Source: Tetracladium setigerum (taxonomy: Eukaryota; Ascomycota; Leotiomycetes; Helotiales). From it: a stretch of DNA of 64,000 nucleotides. Positions within the stretch are counted from its first letter, which is position 1. The number at the start of each line of letters is the position of its first letter. The translations under genes were made by a program, and so were the position numbers. The DNA lies in assembly GCA_031472005.1 (NCBI GenBank), contig PZJY01000002.1, positions 2,604,001 to 2,668,000 of the forward strand. Direction: 5' to 3'. Positions 33,601-44,618 of the stretch are shown piece by piece. The notes beneath the pieces are model-generated. The model saw only the letters and a list, made by a program, of their open reading frames with translations. It had not been told where the DNA came from and did no database searches.

Positions 33601-33792
33601 GGGTGTTGACAATAAGTATAAGATGGATGCTGGACCTTCAATTCAGTGATCTGCTGCTCTATATCCAATAAATTCCTCTCGTCAATACCCTCCAACAACT
33701 CAGGCAACGAAAAAACATATCAAATTTTGGACTACCTCCAAACCCCCAAAAACTTTACCCACCTACTCAATCCAATAACCATCCTCGCAAAC
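30657..33792. other. Long gene-poor region
   Basis: This is 3.1 kb between the HAM1-like start and the methyltransferase start. A 5S rRNA gene is inside (32372-32490). Near 31005-31025 there is a short 'catgggcatgggcatgggg' repeat. Several frames of 60-100 codons exist on both strands but none has recognisable similarity. The stretch may hold gene remnants or regulatory DNA. Confidence 0.5.
32372..32490 (+). rRNA. 5S ribosomal RNA
   Basis: This 119-base segment matches fungal 5S rRNA closely in pattern: it opens with ACATACGACCATAG, has the CCCGTCCGCTC element and the TTAGTAGTTGGGTGGGTGAC and CAGCGAATCCCTGCTGTTGTATGT segments. The two ends (ACATACGAC and GTTGTATGT) pair as helix I. A TTCTTTT run follows at 32490-32496, as expected for an RNA polymerase III terminator. 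It is a single dispersed gene, as in Neurospora and many filamentous ascomycetes, and not part of an rDNA array. Internal helices look intact, so it is probably functional. Confidence 0.93.
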
Positions 33793-34569
33793 ATGCCCAT
33801 AGCCCTCGCAGAAATATCAGAAGGCTTCTCGTGCTACACCAGCGGCCCCGAAGAAGCCAAACTCGTCTACAACGAAATCTACACGGACCACTGCTACGAC
33901 ATCGCCTCGCACACATCCACAGCACCCTTCTTCATCGACGCCGGCGCCAACGTTGGTCTCTTCTCCATCTACATGAAGCACAAATACCCCCAATCAACCA
34001 TCATCGCTTTTGAACCCGCGCCAGAAAACTACGACGCCCTGCTCCGCAATCTCGAACTACATAAAGCCGCCGAGGGCGTGAAAACGTATGAGTATGGATT
34101 GAGTACCAAAAAGGACGAGGCTGTTATAACATTCTATCCCACCTCGCCTGCGAATTCGACGTTTTATCCAGAGGGGAAACAGTTGCAGAAGGTGTTGTGT
34201 GCGGAGGTGTTGGGGCAGGAGATGTCGGATAAGTTTTTTGGAAATGAGATTGAGGTGAAGGTTCCCTTGGATCGACTGTCGCATTTTTTGAATACCGATT
34301 ATCCTGAGGTGGCGGTGATTGATCTGTTGAAGATTGATGTGGAGGGTGCAGAGCTGGATGTGTTGGGTGGTTTCGATGAGGCGCATTGGGCCATCACGCA
34401 AAATGTTGTCGTGGAAGCTGGAAATAGGAATGGAGAGGTTGATGAGATTGAGGGGATTTTGAAATCGAGAGGATTCGAAATCAATACGACGAGCAACAAA
34501 ATAGATTCGGTGGACCCAAGGTACAAAGAACTGACAAACTACCTGATTGTTGGGCGTCGAACGAAATGA
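33793..34569 (+). CDS. FkbM-family SAM-dependent methyltransferase
   Basis: This is an intronless frame of 258 residues. The SAM-binding motif I is DAGANVGLFS (about residues 49-58) and the acidic post-motif is AFEPAPENY. The FkbM-type LLKIDVEGAELDVLGG motif is at about 178-193. Family members O-methylate sugars, peptides or polyketides; the substrate here is unknown. The frame stays open upstream to 33646 but contains no ATG there, so the ATG at 33793 with A at -3 is chosen. No biosynthetic cluster partners are seen within 10 kb. It sits alone in a gene-poor region. Confidence 0.88.
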   Translation: MPIALAEISEGFSCYTSGPEEAKLVYNEIYTDHCYDIASHTSTAPFFIDAGANVGLFSIYMKHKYPQSTIIAFEPAPENYDALLRNLELHKAAEGVKTYEYGLSTKKDEAVITFYPTSPANSTFYPEGKQLQKVLCAEVLGQEMSDKFFGNEIEVKVPLDRLSHFLNTDYPEVAVIDLLKIDVEGAELDVLGGFDEAHWAITQNVVVEAGNRNGEVDEIEGILKSRGFEINTTSNKIDSVDPRYKELTNYLIVGRRTK

Positions 34570-35740
34570 AAGAGTTGAAGATCAGTACTTATATGTACAT
34601 GATGGCTTGGCTGATGAGGCGTAGTTCATATCAACTTAGCTACAGGGCTCACTCTCCAGATTAATCGTGGAACAACGGTAGAGTAATTTTAGGTCCTCAC
34701 TGCTCTCGCGGCCTGAAAATCTGTGACTCTGAGCTAGAGGACTCTTGTACCAAATAATTCAACATTGTAACCTGCCTGAAGCTCTTCCAAAATCTTGGTG
34801 AAAGTGTCGAAGCTAAAAGCAACGAAAAATCAAAATCGGTCATTCAAAATCTCATACCAGAAAACAAAACAACACTAATCATCTGTTAGCAATACCTTCA
34901 CTATGTATCTTCAAATCGGGAACATGAATGCAGAACAACCTTATATCAGTGACGACTACCGTGAACTTGATACAGAATTTTGCGAACAAACCCAAAGCAG
35001 GAAAACTCACATCTCAATCAATCAATATCACGGCAAAATTAGTTTCATTTTTCAGTATCAACTATCAATTACACTTGATTTGTGCAAGTATTCTCAGCTA
35101 TGCTTCTTTCTTTCTTTGACCCCCTTAGCTCACGAACCTCTACCTCGCCCACAACATCTGTAAATAACCCGTTGTTTGCATGTAAAAACATGATCTCTCC
35201 TTAAGCGCTACAACAACACCTCATATAAAAGAATTAAGAGGAGGAAGAAGAAGATCAAGAGAGAGCGTTCCACACCCTCCCGAGAAAAATGCTCACTTAT
35301 TCGCCAAAGACCCATCCAGTGGCTGTATGTATCAAATCCTCAAGCTTTCCCAACCCGAAGCAGCATATCCTAGTCAATCGGTTTGCAAGAAGTAGAAGTA
35401 GAAGTAGAGGTAAAAATATTACAAAGCAAAATCAAAACAGTGGTGGTGTGATCATTCAAGATATTGTTGAAGATCTGGTATCTCGAGTAAAATCGGACAG
35501 AATAAAAAGGAAGAAGTCGAGGACGCTTTTGGAAATACCGAATTTTTGCAAGCGATGCCATGAGGGTGGTGAGCCGAGATTCTGGATATAGTATAGGAAA
35601 CTAGGTGCGGGTGTGGAAGAACCAGTGAGAGGGTTCTTGTTAATCGTAGGTAAGCGAGAGAGTGCGCGAAATATTCGTGTGAACTACAAGGGGCCGAAAG
35701 AATTGGCGTGGAGCGAAAAGGATAAATATCGAGGAATCAT
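34570..35740. other. Convergent intergenic region
   Basis: This is 1.17 kb between the methyltransferase stop and the ADF-H gene stop. A 100-codon plus-strand frame (35289-35591) has low-complexity Arg/Ser and no recognised domain; I do not call it. Confidence 0.5.
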
Positions 35741-38700
35741 TCATTGACCATAGGCAGCCCAGACACGGTGAGATTCTTGAAGAACTATGATCTTGTCAGT
35801 AATTGGACAGCACAACTGACGCGAGGGGACAAACCTTTCAGAATTCTACCTTGTCCAGCCCGATCTTCACAAGCCAACTGTAGTCCACCGCCCTCGACGA
35901 AATCCAAAACAACACTGTTTGGCAACTCCTGCATCTCAACATCTGGAATAGCAGGCACTCTGAACTCGCTAAAATGCAATCTGCGACTTGCACCTGGTCC
36001 CCCCTTGGTATCTTTGCCGTTTCCACCAGCAGTGAGAATCAAGTAACCTTGAGAGTCAATTGCCATCGATCGTCTCTTCCAAAGGAGTGAATCGGGGAAC
36101 TGAACGTTAACTTCTCCGAGAGGATTCAAAGTTGGAGTAGGTGCTGCTGAGGCTTGAGATGGATGGGAGGAGACAAGGGAGCGGGATTCGTTCAAGTTAA
36201 GGGGCTCAGATTCTTCACGAACTGTGGGTGACATAGCGTGCGAGACAGTCTTGCGACTTGATGTAAGAGACGATGACATTCTGCGAATCATTCGAGTTGC
36301 TCGGCTGGATTTCTTTTCGGATTTATGAGGATCCTCGTTGTTCGAGGAGCTTGAGCCTGCAGTTAGTGGAGGCGAGGGGGCGCTGACGTCGCCTCGGCTG
36401 GAGATGGAGAGTCGGCTGCTAATCGACATTGGCCTAGTGGCGTGGGTTGAAGGAGGTCGGGAGGGTGACTTTGAAGGAGATTTTGGCGTGGAGGAGACCT
36501 CAATGTTCATCGAACGTCTTCGATCCGAGAATGAACTTCGACCTTCACTCATATCGCTGATGAAGTCTTTGATCACAGTTACAGACGATCGCCTCTCTCT
36601 CTTGTTGGCCTTTGGTGTGCTAGAAGAGGACTCTCTGGACAAACGTCTCTCCTGGATTGTCTCCTTTGGATGCTCTGCACCAGCTCGTTGGTGTGTGATT
36701 AAAAGTGGCGATGCCTTGAGATCGAGAGGCGTGGAGTCTGAGAGATCTTTTACAAGGTCGGATCTAGTTGGGAATTGCTGTGCATGTGCAGGATCTCTGA
36801 GAATGCGCGCGGTCACAGAAATTGACTCGGTTGTTGGCTTGTGCAACTTTGCCAATGGAGTAGGACTCGATGTAAAGGCCTCGACTCTGCTTTTAATTGA
36901 ACCAGATCGCTCCCGAGCTTTGCTCACCTCAGGGGACGAGTCTCGAGAGATCGAAGGTGGTGTAGTGTTTCGGCTAAGGGAGTTTGCCCTCTCTGCAACA
37001 GATGGAGAAGAGTTCTCCCGAACGCTGTTGGCTTTCCGAATAGAGAAGAACGATGATGTAATTCCAGGAGTAGCGACAGCAGTTGGGGGCGGTGTCGTTC
37101 CCGGTGCAGTACTTGACAATTTCTCCAGGGCTTTGATTCTTTGCGAAATCCCAGAGCCAAGGTTAACCTTTTTGGCGACCGGCCTTGATTCTTGTTGGTT
37201 TATCTTGTTAAGGTACGCGGCGGAAGCAGAAACAGATCTTTTCTCCTCAGGCTTTGAAGACTTTGAGAATCCAAGTAATTTGGAATCGCTCTTGTCCTTT
37301 CGCATCGGGTTCGAGAATGTTCGAGAGAATCGGTTGGTTTTCTGAGCTGTCGGACTTGGGAACTCGGATTGAATCGGAGACTTGACAGTCATCGGCTTTG
37401 CTTGTTGGACGACGGCTGCTTGCAGTTCATCCATAAGCTCTTCATCTGAAGAGAGATGATGATCAGAGCCCGCCGCATTCTGTTCAGTCAGGCCTTCGGT
37501 TCGAATCGGGTCAACATGTGGTCTCCTCTTCTTGTTCGATAGCGAACTGTTCGAAAATGTGCTGGCAGTGGGTGAATTCTGAACGACTTCTACTCTTGGA
37601 TTGTTGCTCGGGAGAGGTTGAGTTGGAATGTCAGGACTGGCCAGCTCTCCCCTAAGGTCATGCCTGCTAAACTTCGACCTAGGGATCTTCCATTCCTTGA
37701 CTGGCACGGGTGGAGGATTTGACTCGGATTCAATTGCTTCGTTAACGGTAACCGAGGAGACTCCATCATGGTGAGCTTTAGTGGCTGCTTCGGGTTGCAT
37801 TGACACTGTAACCTCTGTATCCTGGTGTGTCGAGGTATCTCGCTGCTTTGTTGAATCAACTGTAGCTGGAGGCATTCCAGAATCGACATCCTCACTTTGT
37901 ACTGCCACCGGAGAAGGATTGAACCAAGGTGGAGGCATTCCATAATCTGCAGCTCCCTCCTGTACGAAATCCTCCTCGACCTCCACATCAGGCGACCGAA
38001 CTTCCGGGGTATAGGTATGTGGTTGTAACATATATAAACTCTCGACCTTCTCTGCCCTCGTAGGTGCTGGAACCTCTTCTCTTTCTATTGCCAACTTGGG
38101 ATCTGGGGTAGAAATTGGCGTCGCATCAGGAAGTTCTTCTTCTGTGGTAATCGGTTTCGCAACAATAGGTTCTGCAACAGTTGGTTCTGCAAGAACAGGT
38201 TCTCTGATCGTTTCCTCAGTGTTATTGGAACTGGAAGTTGGCGTCGCATCAGAAATTTCTCCCTCCGGCGTAATTGGTTTCGCAGAGATGGGTTCGCGGA
38301 TAGTTTCATCGGTGCTTTCAGAAATGGAAGAAGCCCTTGTGCTCTCCGCTTTCTCACTAACACCAACTGGAGAAACAGGAGTGGAATCTGATCTCGTAGC
38401 ATCAGACTCATCTGTTTTGAGTGTTGAGCGAGCGTCAAAAGCAATCCCAGAATCAGTACTAGTATCTGCCGTCTCAGCCATATCGTTCAGCATCTTCAGT
38501 GTGTCTTCAACCTCCTTCGAGGGTGCTGTGGATATTCGATGTTCCTCTACAATCGGCATACTTGCTGGTGGTGGTGCTGCTTCCTTTGGTAATGCTGTCG
38601 AATCGTTCAGAGCTGCAGTTTCACGCTTCTTTCGCAGCTCGAGGGCTTTCATTAAGCGGGTCTTTTCAGGTGTCATGAGAGGGAATTTGGACGACATTGA

Positions 38701-39938
38701 CATTGAGCTGGGCGATGCCAATGGGCGTATGGAAACTCCTGAACTTGTTGTGGGACGGCCTCCACTCGTATGCGGTCGCAGTGGTGTCGATGATGAGAAA
38801 GTTGTATCTTCGGGGATGGGTGGTGGAGAGATTGTCATGGATGGAGCTTCTTGAGCGTATTGGGTATGCGGTCGGTCCTTCTGTTCACGTTTGCTTGGAG
38901 TTTTTGAAATTTTCAACCCTGCTGGGAGACTTGATACTGGCCGAAAGTGAGAAGATGAACCAGAGGCTGATGTATGTGGTCGTCCACCAACATCAAGTGA
39001 CGGACGAGGGCCTAATTTTATTTTTGGTCTCCCATTTGATCCATAGGAGGAGTGAGAGTGTAGCTCTGGTCTTGTGGACTGCGATGACTTCCGACGCTCA
39101 TCAATGGACGGTGACTTGGGGCGAATTATGTCTTGTATAATAATTTCCCTAGGCGGAGGGGGAGAAGTCTCGAGATCTGCGATCAGGGCACGATAATCCG
39201 TCGAGGATGGAGGAGGTCCAGTTGACAGGGGGTCTGGTAGGGAAATTACCAGAGGGGCAGGCTCATAAACAGGGATGTCAAATGGTTTCGCGATTGTTGC
39301 GCTGTCTTCTGGGACAGTGGATTGTCGTTTTGCTCGATTATCTTCCTCCTCGTCTTCCGTTATCTCCATCAGCCGTCGTCGACGAAGGGAGCTCGTCGAA
39401 GATGAAGTGGACCCAGAAGCAGTATGTAACGAGCAAGCGGCAGACAGTGTCGAGTCCTTCAATTCCTTGGAGGAGGTTATGGAGAAGATCGTATCGTGAG
39501 GATGGAAGCGTTCGGTGATTGCACTGAAATGGACAGCAACTCGAGCTATTGGATAATTAGACAGAGCTCTCTGATCTGGCAAAAGCTTAAGCATCCAAAG
39601 AAGCCTTACCTTGGACAAGCCTGGAGCAGTCTTCCGGCACATATTTGATAACAACATTTCTCCTTCGATACCTCAAAAATCCGAACAGCGGAGTCGGTTC
39701 TTCGTAGGCTGCAATCGCGTTGCGTATTTCGACAATGCCTCCATTTCCCTTGCCTAGCAATTCAACTTCATCTCTCGAGCTATATTTGAGTAGAAACCTG
39801 TCATAATTTGGTTAGTCAAAAAGATCCGGTAATTTCACCACCACGAGGGAACGAGCTGGCTCACCATCCCCCAGGTTCCGCGGCCGCCGTTTCGTGCGCC
39901 TCTTTAACCTTCACATCATCCAGTCCATTCAACGACAT
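35741..39938 (-). CDS. Large ADF-H (cofilin-like) domain protein with PH-like C-terminus
   Basis: Exons are 39938-39865, 39797-39610, 39545-35835 and 35784-35741. The spliced frame is 4,017 bases, 1,338 residues. Residues 1-130 form an actin-depolymerising-factor homology domain (MSLNGLDDVKVKEAHE, then WFLLKYSSRDEVELLG, then LFGFLRYRRRNVVIKYVPEDCS, then VAVHFSAI). This fold binds actin. The first two small exons are needed to complete it. The next 1,000 residues are disordered, rich in Ser, Pro, Glu and Thr, with imperfect tandem segments around EPISAKPITPEGE and PIVAKPITTEEEL. The last 120 residues are ordered again, with alternating strands and the conserved-looking FPDSLLWKRRSM and LHFSEFRVPAIPDVEMQELPNSV segments, similar to a PH-like fold. 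The role is probably actin or cortical organisation, by inference. Actin-binding is inferred from the fold, not shown. Confidence 0.88.
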
Positions 39939-41622
39939 CTCCCTTCACGTTCTGCAGCCCAACGTGGTCTCTTTGCTTCTTCGTCGTTTGTTTGTCGGCG
40001 CTGTTAACACTATGTGCACTTTCAGGGGCAACCATTTGTTGAACGCCGCAGCAGCCCTCTCCCGCCGCGACCCCAGGGGTAAGGAACAGTCCGGATCCAA
40101 AGAGGGTAAATAAAGACAGTATGAATTTAGGAGGAGAGGAGGACAGCCAGCAGAAAAGAAACTCCGGCAATTAAAAGACAACAATAAAATGTATAAGAAG
40201 TAGATCCTGCGGTTCTTCAACACAGGCGCCGAGGAGAATAATTGAGGTCCTGGTCTCTTTTCGTAGCAGCCTCCCAAAACGATGGACTCTTTAGGAATAG
40301 CGTTGGGGCCGAGCCGAGACGTGTCTGATGTTATTGACTTTTTTGTTTTGTTTTCCTTCGCGTGCGCAAACTGCGACTTGACAACGAGGAAAATGATGAG
40401 GATGTGATATCGATTAATACAAGAGTATTATGAGAAATCTTCAGCGCCACTAGGCCATGGAATCAGAAGGAGGAAGATCTCTGAGTTTCGCAACCTTCAG
40501 ATCAAGCACTCAAGCGGGGTGTTTTCCCTCAAACCAAACGTTCCGACTTCATGCACCCACTGCCAAATGCCCGCCGCGCTTTGACCTGTGTCACTCACGA
40601 AGCACAGATCCTTGGAAAGTGGAATGGCCAATGGAGGGAGAGAAGGGGAACGTTGGGGAAGCACGCTATGATGCTCCGGGGTAGCAGAGAAGTGATCTTT
40701 TCATCCTATGCAGCTACTGACTGTATGCTATGCAACACAAATTCGAAATCAACATACGTGGGATCGCTTCCCATGGATTGGTCCTGTTCCCGGAATGATA
40801 TGATAACAGACAATCCCCGAGTACAAAGCTTTTATCTTCGTATGGTAACTCACCTGAGAAAAGAGACGTTTTGTGAGCCGTTAGAGCCCAAAATCAGTAG
40901 GCACTTACTCTACATCCTATGAACTGATCTAAACTAACCGGAACAGTACACGAGATCTCCCAAAACCTACATAATCTGGTTAGGTAATTTACTTGAAATC
41001 CCAAGGTTCGACCGGATTCACCCGCCTTGTGAAGGCACACTTCAGACCTAAACGGTAAACCGTTGTGGCTATCTCGCTAAGCGGCTTACTGACAACGCGA
41101 ATATAATTCTGGACGTTGAAAGGACTTCAGTTATGTCATTATTTGGCGAGGCATTGATTGTTGTGTACCAACAGGTGCGAGTATTCGAATGCGAGGCATG
41201 TACCATAAAATTGGTCAGAGCCACGCCAGATGCTCAAGACCTGCCCTTCAATAATCAACGTCCCCAGATTATCCGCTCATGATCAAAAACCCACCTTCAC
41301 TTACTTGCGCTTACCTAGGTACCTAGGTAGGAACCTTACCTTGGAAGTCTTAGAGTAGATCTCCACCAGTCCGTTCGCGGTATGGCGCACACTTTCTGTC
41401 GTCGAGAACACAGAGCTGATTCGTGAGGCATACATTGACATCAACACTCGAGGCTATTACTGTACTGTACAGCCGTTACTTTTTCACGAGAGTTTACAAC
41501 GACTACTACTACGGTCTCAGTTATTAGCACTTGCGCCATCTTATGATATTTCACTTCACCATAGCGAGTATTCCAAACGTCAAACATGTTACTTAAAGAT
41601 AAGTTAATTATTATTTAATTTG
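39939..41622. other. Intergenic region with palindrome and diverged repeat
   Basis: This is 1.68 kb. It holds an 18-base perfect palindrome (41312-41329) and one copy of a diverged dispersed repeat (about 40586-40700). No gene is supported; frames up to 123 codons lack recognisable similarity. Confidence 0.5.
40586..40700 (+). repeat. Diverged dispersed repeat, copy 1
   Basis: This shares the blocks GTGTCACTCAyGAArCACAGATC and ACGCTATGATr with the segment at about 43866-43985, in the same order and with similar spacing. The remainder is only partly alike. It may be a relic of a short non-coding element or a shared promoter duplication. Confidence 0.45.
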
Positions 41623-42942
41623 TTAAACTTGCGGTGGAAAACTCCCTGTCCTCCTCCCGACTCCAAGAAGATCTAATGCTTCATCAGAAATAATGCTCGG
41701 AGCAAAACTGCTGACTGTCTTCTGACTATTCATTCTGGAAACTCTTCCCAAATCAATCTCTCCGAATCCATCTCGATCTGTTTCGTTCTCGAGAGCACCT
41801 GACCCACCTACTGTCTGGATAGAAATGGTATCCCACTTTTCAATAAGACCATCCATCTCAGAGGGCACACTTTCTGCCCTACTTCTCTTCTGTAGTTCCG
41901 AACCTGGCATTGTGACCGCATCAATCAGAATAGCCCTGTTAATCTCCTCCCTCTCGCTTTGCAATACGTCGTTGGTTTGCGCAGACCTATCATCCCATTG
42001 ACCCCATGCGGTAACCTTTCTTTTTGACGACTTCCTTGGTATCGGTATTGTTGCTAATGAAGCTGAACGAGACGGTACAGGCCCCTCCATGCTTCCGTAA
42101 TAATCGCCATGTTCTGTTCTCAAAAATCGACCTTCACCTGGCTCGGAAGATCGCGCAGAGGGCGTAAAGAAAGAAGTCTCGTCAGAAACTCCTGATGGCG
42201 GGTCTGAAAACTTCGACAGCCTGGTATCAACTTCTGCTAAAGAACAATGTCTCATTTCTCTGTCGGCAGAGTTGGTGTAAGGGTTTGAGTACAAAATCTC
42301 TGGCTGTCCTGTACTCAACCTGCTTACTTCCGAAGAATGGACAGAAGACACAGCCACGGAATCCCGATCGGATGATGATGTGCTAACTTTGGAGTATAAC
42401 TGAGGCCTCGAAATTTGTGATGATTCCGTGGTCGAATCCATGGAAAGTTTGTGGGATAATTTCCTGGCATTTTGTCGCCGCTGCTGCCGCTGCCGCCGCC
42501 GTCGTAGGCAGAAGAAGGCCAGGAAAGTTATTAGGGAGAGTGCAATGGTCCCTCCGATTGCAATACCAATTATTGCGCCTCTAGAAAGCGCCGAGGACTG
42601 TGTTTGTGACGAAAGTGCTAAGGCTTCGGCTGTTGGGGTGGCTTCAATGGAGCTTGAGAGAGTAGAAGTTGATATTATCATTGTTGTTTGGCTGGTGGAA
42701 ATGCCCGAGGTAGTCGAATCTGCAATAGTACTTGAATCTGTGATAGTACTCGAATCTGTAATGCTTGTCTGCGAAGTACTGGTAGTTGAGAATATGGACG
42801 ATTCCGTGGTTGGTGTGGGTGATTCTGATGAGCCGGTGTGACTCGCCTGTCCTGGCGTGGAGAGCAAAGGTGTTGGATCAACACGACCATCATTTGGTGG
42901 CCCTCCTCCAACAATAGGTTCATTCGACCATCTTCGCTTCAT
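41623..42942 (-). CDS. Ser/Thr-rich single-pass membrane protein
   Basis: This is an intronless frame; with the ATG at 42942 the protein is 439 residues. Residues 30-118 are mucin-like, very rich in Ser and Thr, with short repeats (DSSTITDSSTIADSTTS). A membrane segment follows (about 122-146), then a cluster of Arg and Gln (RRRRQRQQRRQ), and then a Ser-rich cytoplasmic tail of about 290 residues. This is the layout of fungal cell-wall stress sensors of the Mid2/Wsc type, though no Cys-rich WSC domain is present. There is no N-terminal signal peptide with this start. The frame is open further upstream to 43263 through a Phe-rich stretch, but that region looks like an untranslated leader. Topology and function are inference. 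Confidence 0.78.
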   Translation of the reverse strand: MKRRWSNEPIVGGGPPNDGRVDPTPLLSTPGQASHTGSSESPTPTTESSIFSTTSTSQTSITDSSTITDSSTIADSTTSGISTSQTTMIISTSTLSSSIEATPTAEALALSSQTQSSALSRGAIIGIAIGGTIALSLITFLAFFCLRRRRQRQQRRQNARKLSHKLSMDSTTESSQISRPQLYSKVSTSSSDRDSVAVSSVHSSEVSRLSTGQPEILYSNPYTNSADREMRHCSLAEVDTRLSKFSDPPSGVSDETSFFTPSARSSEPGEGRFLRTEHGDYYGSMEGPVPSRSASLATIPIPRKSSKRKVTAWGQWDDRSAQTNDVLQSEREEINRAILIDAVTMPGSELQKRSRAESVPSEMDGLIEKWDTISIQTVGGSGALENETDRDGFGEIDLGRVSRMNSQKTVSSFAPSIISDEALDLLGVGRRTGSFPPQV

Positions 42943-44618
42943 TTTGAAAAGTTGTGTACTCTGGTCAAGGGATACCGATGTGACTGAGAATTCGAAAGTA
43001 AATAGGAGTCCAAGTTGCGTTGCCGTGTTCCAATAGCTCTGGCTCGGAATTATATAATACGTGAGCTGTGAAGAAGCCGGTTTAAAAGACAAGAATGGGA
43101 AAAAGAAGAAGAAGAAGAAGCAGAATCCATTTGGATCTTCAAGACGTGAATGATAAAATATCTTTTTTCTATCAATCGATATTTCCAATGGGGCTGGTGG
43201 CAGTGGGTGGACTGCAGTCTGCCCACGGCCAGGGCTGTGCACGAACATCAGCCTCGTCACCATGCGAATGCCCGTGTGGGGACTTCAGATGTATTTCTAG
43301 ATCTCGAGAGGAAAGAAAAGTGGACGCAAAATATATGACTGTCAAACGAAAGGGTAGCAATTGATAAACTTCATCTTTGTATAAATGTTCCGACTTATTG
43401 ATGTTGCGATCGTATCGAGCTACAGTACCACAACTGTCGGAACGGTGGTGGTCTATTGAAAGTGGAAGTTCGCTCAATCTCAACAAAGTATTGCTGCCTT
43501 CCATTTTATTTTTCAATATGGCTGAAAATAGAAGTCCATGTGAAAGGTCAATAACAGTACAGTACTCCTTGTAAATTTTGGATATTTGCCTCGACACTTT
43601 CACATGAGCCGTCCAAAATTGAATTTGGGGTCGTAAGCTGCTGGAGTTCTGAGTGGAGCTGTGAGTTAGGTGCCTATGATCGATTTCCGATCATCTCAGG
43701 ATACTTTTGCTGTTTTGGAAACACATATTCTCTTTCCCTGAAACCCTATGCCTTCTATACTCCCAAAGGGACTCTCACTTATCAGTTTCTCGTGGCGCTA
43801 CAGTAACAATAATGGAGTGACAAAAATGAGAGTTCTCTCGCCGGTTGAACCGCGTTGACCGAGCGCGTGTCACTCATGAAACACAGATCATCCAATGTCC
43901 GAAGGATCCAATGAGAGAAGAGTAGAAAACCCTGAATAAACACGCTATGATAGCACGACGCGAGATCCTTTCGTCTCATGGTGAAAGCAAACCTAGGTCC
44001 AGATCTGAGGATCTGGCCGTGCTGCTTCCCGGAGTTTGGAAACGCTTAGGTACTGTCAGATATCTTACTGTACGCATGGGATGCTCACCTCTTGAAATAT
44101 TCAATTCCACACTTATCAATAAAGCATAAGCTTGGTAAGATCTTAAAAACATTATTGAAACGAAACCGTCTTTGGCACGTCTTGGTTGTCCCTCATGTTC
44201 AGCGGCTGTTTCCGTTTATTTTTGATGATGGGGCTAGTGGGGAGGGAGAGACCTTGTTCGGCTCAACCACATGGTTGCGATTCTTCTAGCTGTTATGTTT
44301 TCATACTAAGAGAACGGACTTTTTAAAACATCGATTTTTCTGTTCCCATTGCTATATAATGGTTGATGGTATAAGACCGTGGTATCATGAACAATCATCC
44401 TTCATAGTAGGTGATCGTGAAAATGTCACCCTCAGCTTTCCTGGTATTTTATTCCGAGAAACCTTTGGAAGAAAAGGGATCTAGAATCATAAAATCTTTC
44501 TTTCGCCCAAGAACACTAGAACATCAGTTCTTCCCCTCCTATCATGCCCACCCCAGTTTCCCCTAATCTAAAATTCCTATCCGACCCGCTAGTTTTGAAG
44601 CAAGGCCATGGCCAACAA
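42943..44618. other. Intergenic region with second repeat copy
   Basis: This is 1.68 kb upstream of the mucin-like gene. Near 43098-43121 it has an AAG-rich run (GAAGAAGAAGAAG). Copy 2 of the diverged repeat is at about 43866-43985. No gene is seen. Confidence 0.5.
43866..43985 (+). repeat. Diverged dispersed repeat, copy 2
   Basis: This copy has the same order of conserved blocks as copy 1 (about 3.3 kb to the left): GTGTCACTCATGAAACACAGATC, CACGCTATGATAGC, and GATCCTTTCGTC. No terminal inverted repeats or target-site duplication are evident. Confidence 0.45.

Noticed and set aside
33646..33792. Upstream extension of the methyltransferase
   Set aside because: The frame is open but contains no ATG before 33793, and the extra residues have no family similarity.
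36338..37345. 335-codon plus-strand frame opposite the ADF-H gene
   Set aside because: It is the antisense shadow of the long Ser-rich exon, with no domain and no splice support. The minus strand carries a complete, phase-consistent gene.
38096..38854. 252-codon plus-strand frame
   Set aside because: Also a shadow of the repetitive, Ser/Thr/Glu-rich part of the same gene.
40990..41010. GGTTCGA-like tRNA B box
   Set aside because: The motif is followed by CCGG and not by the expected bases. No A box, acceptor stem or anticodon arm can be formed around it.
42943..43263. N-terminal extension of the mucin-like protein
   Set aside because: The extra stretch is Phe-rich over a poly-AAG DNA run on the opposite strand and looks like an untranslated leader. 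It is kept only as an alternative.
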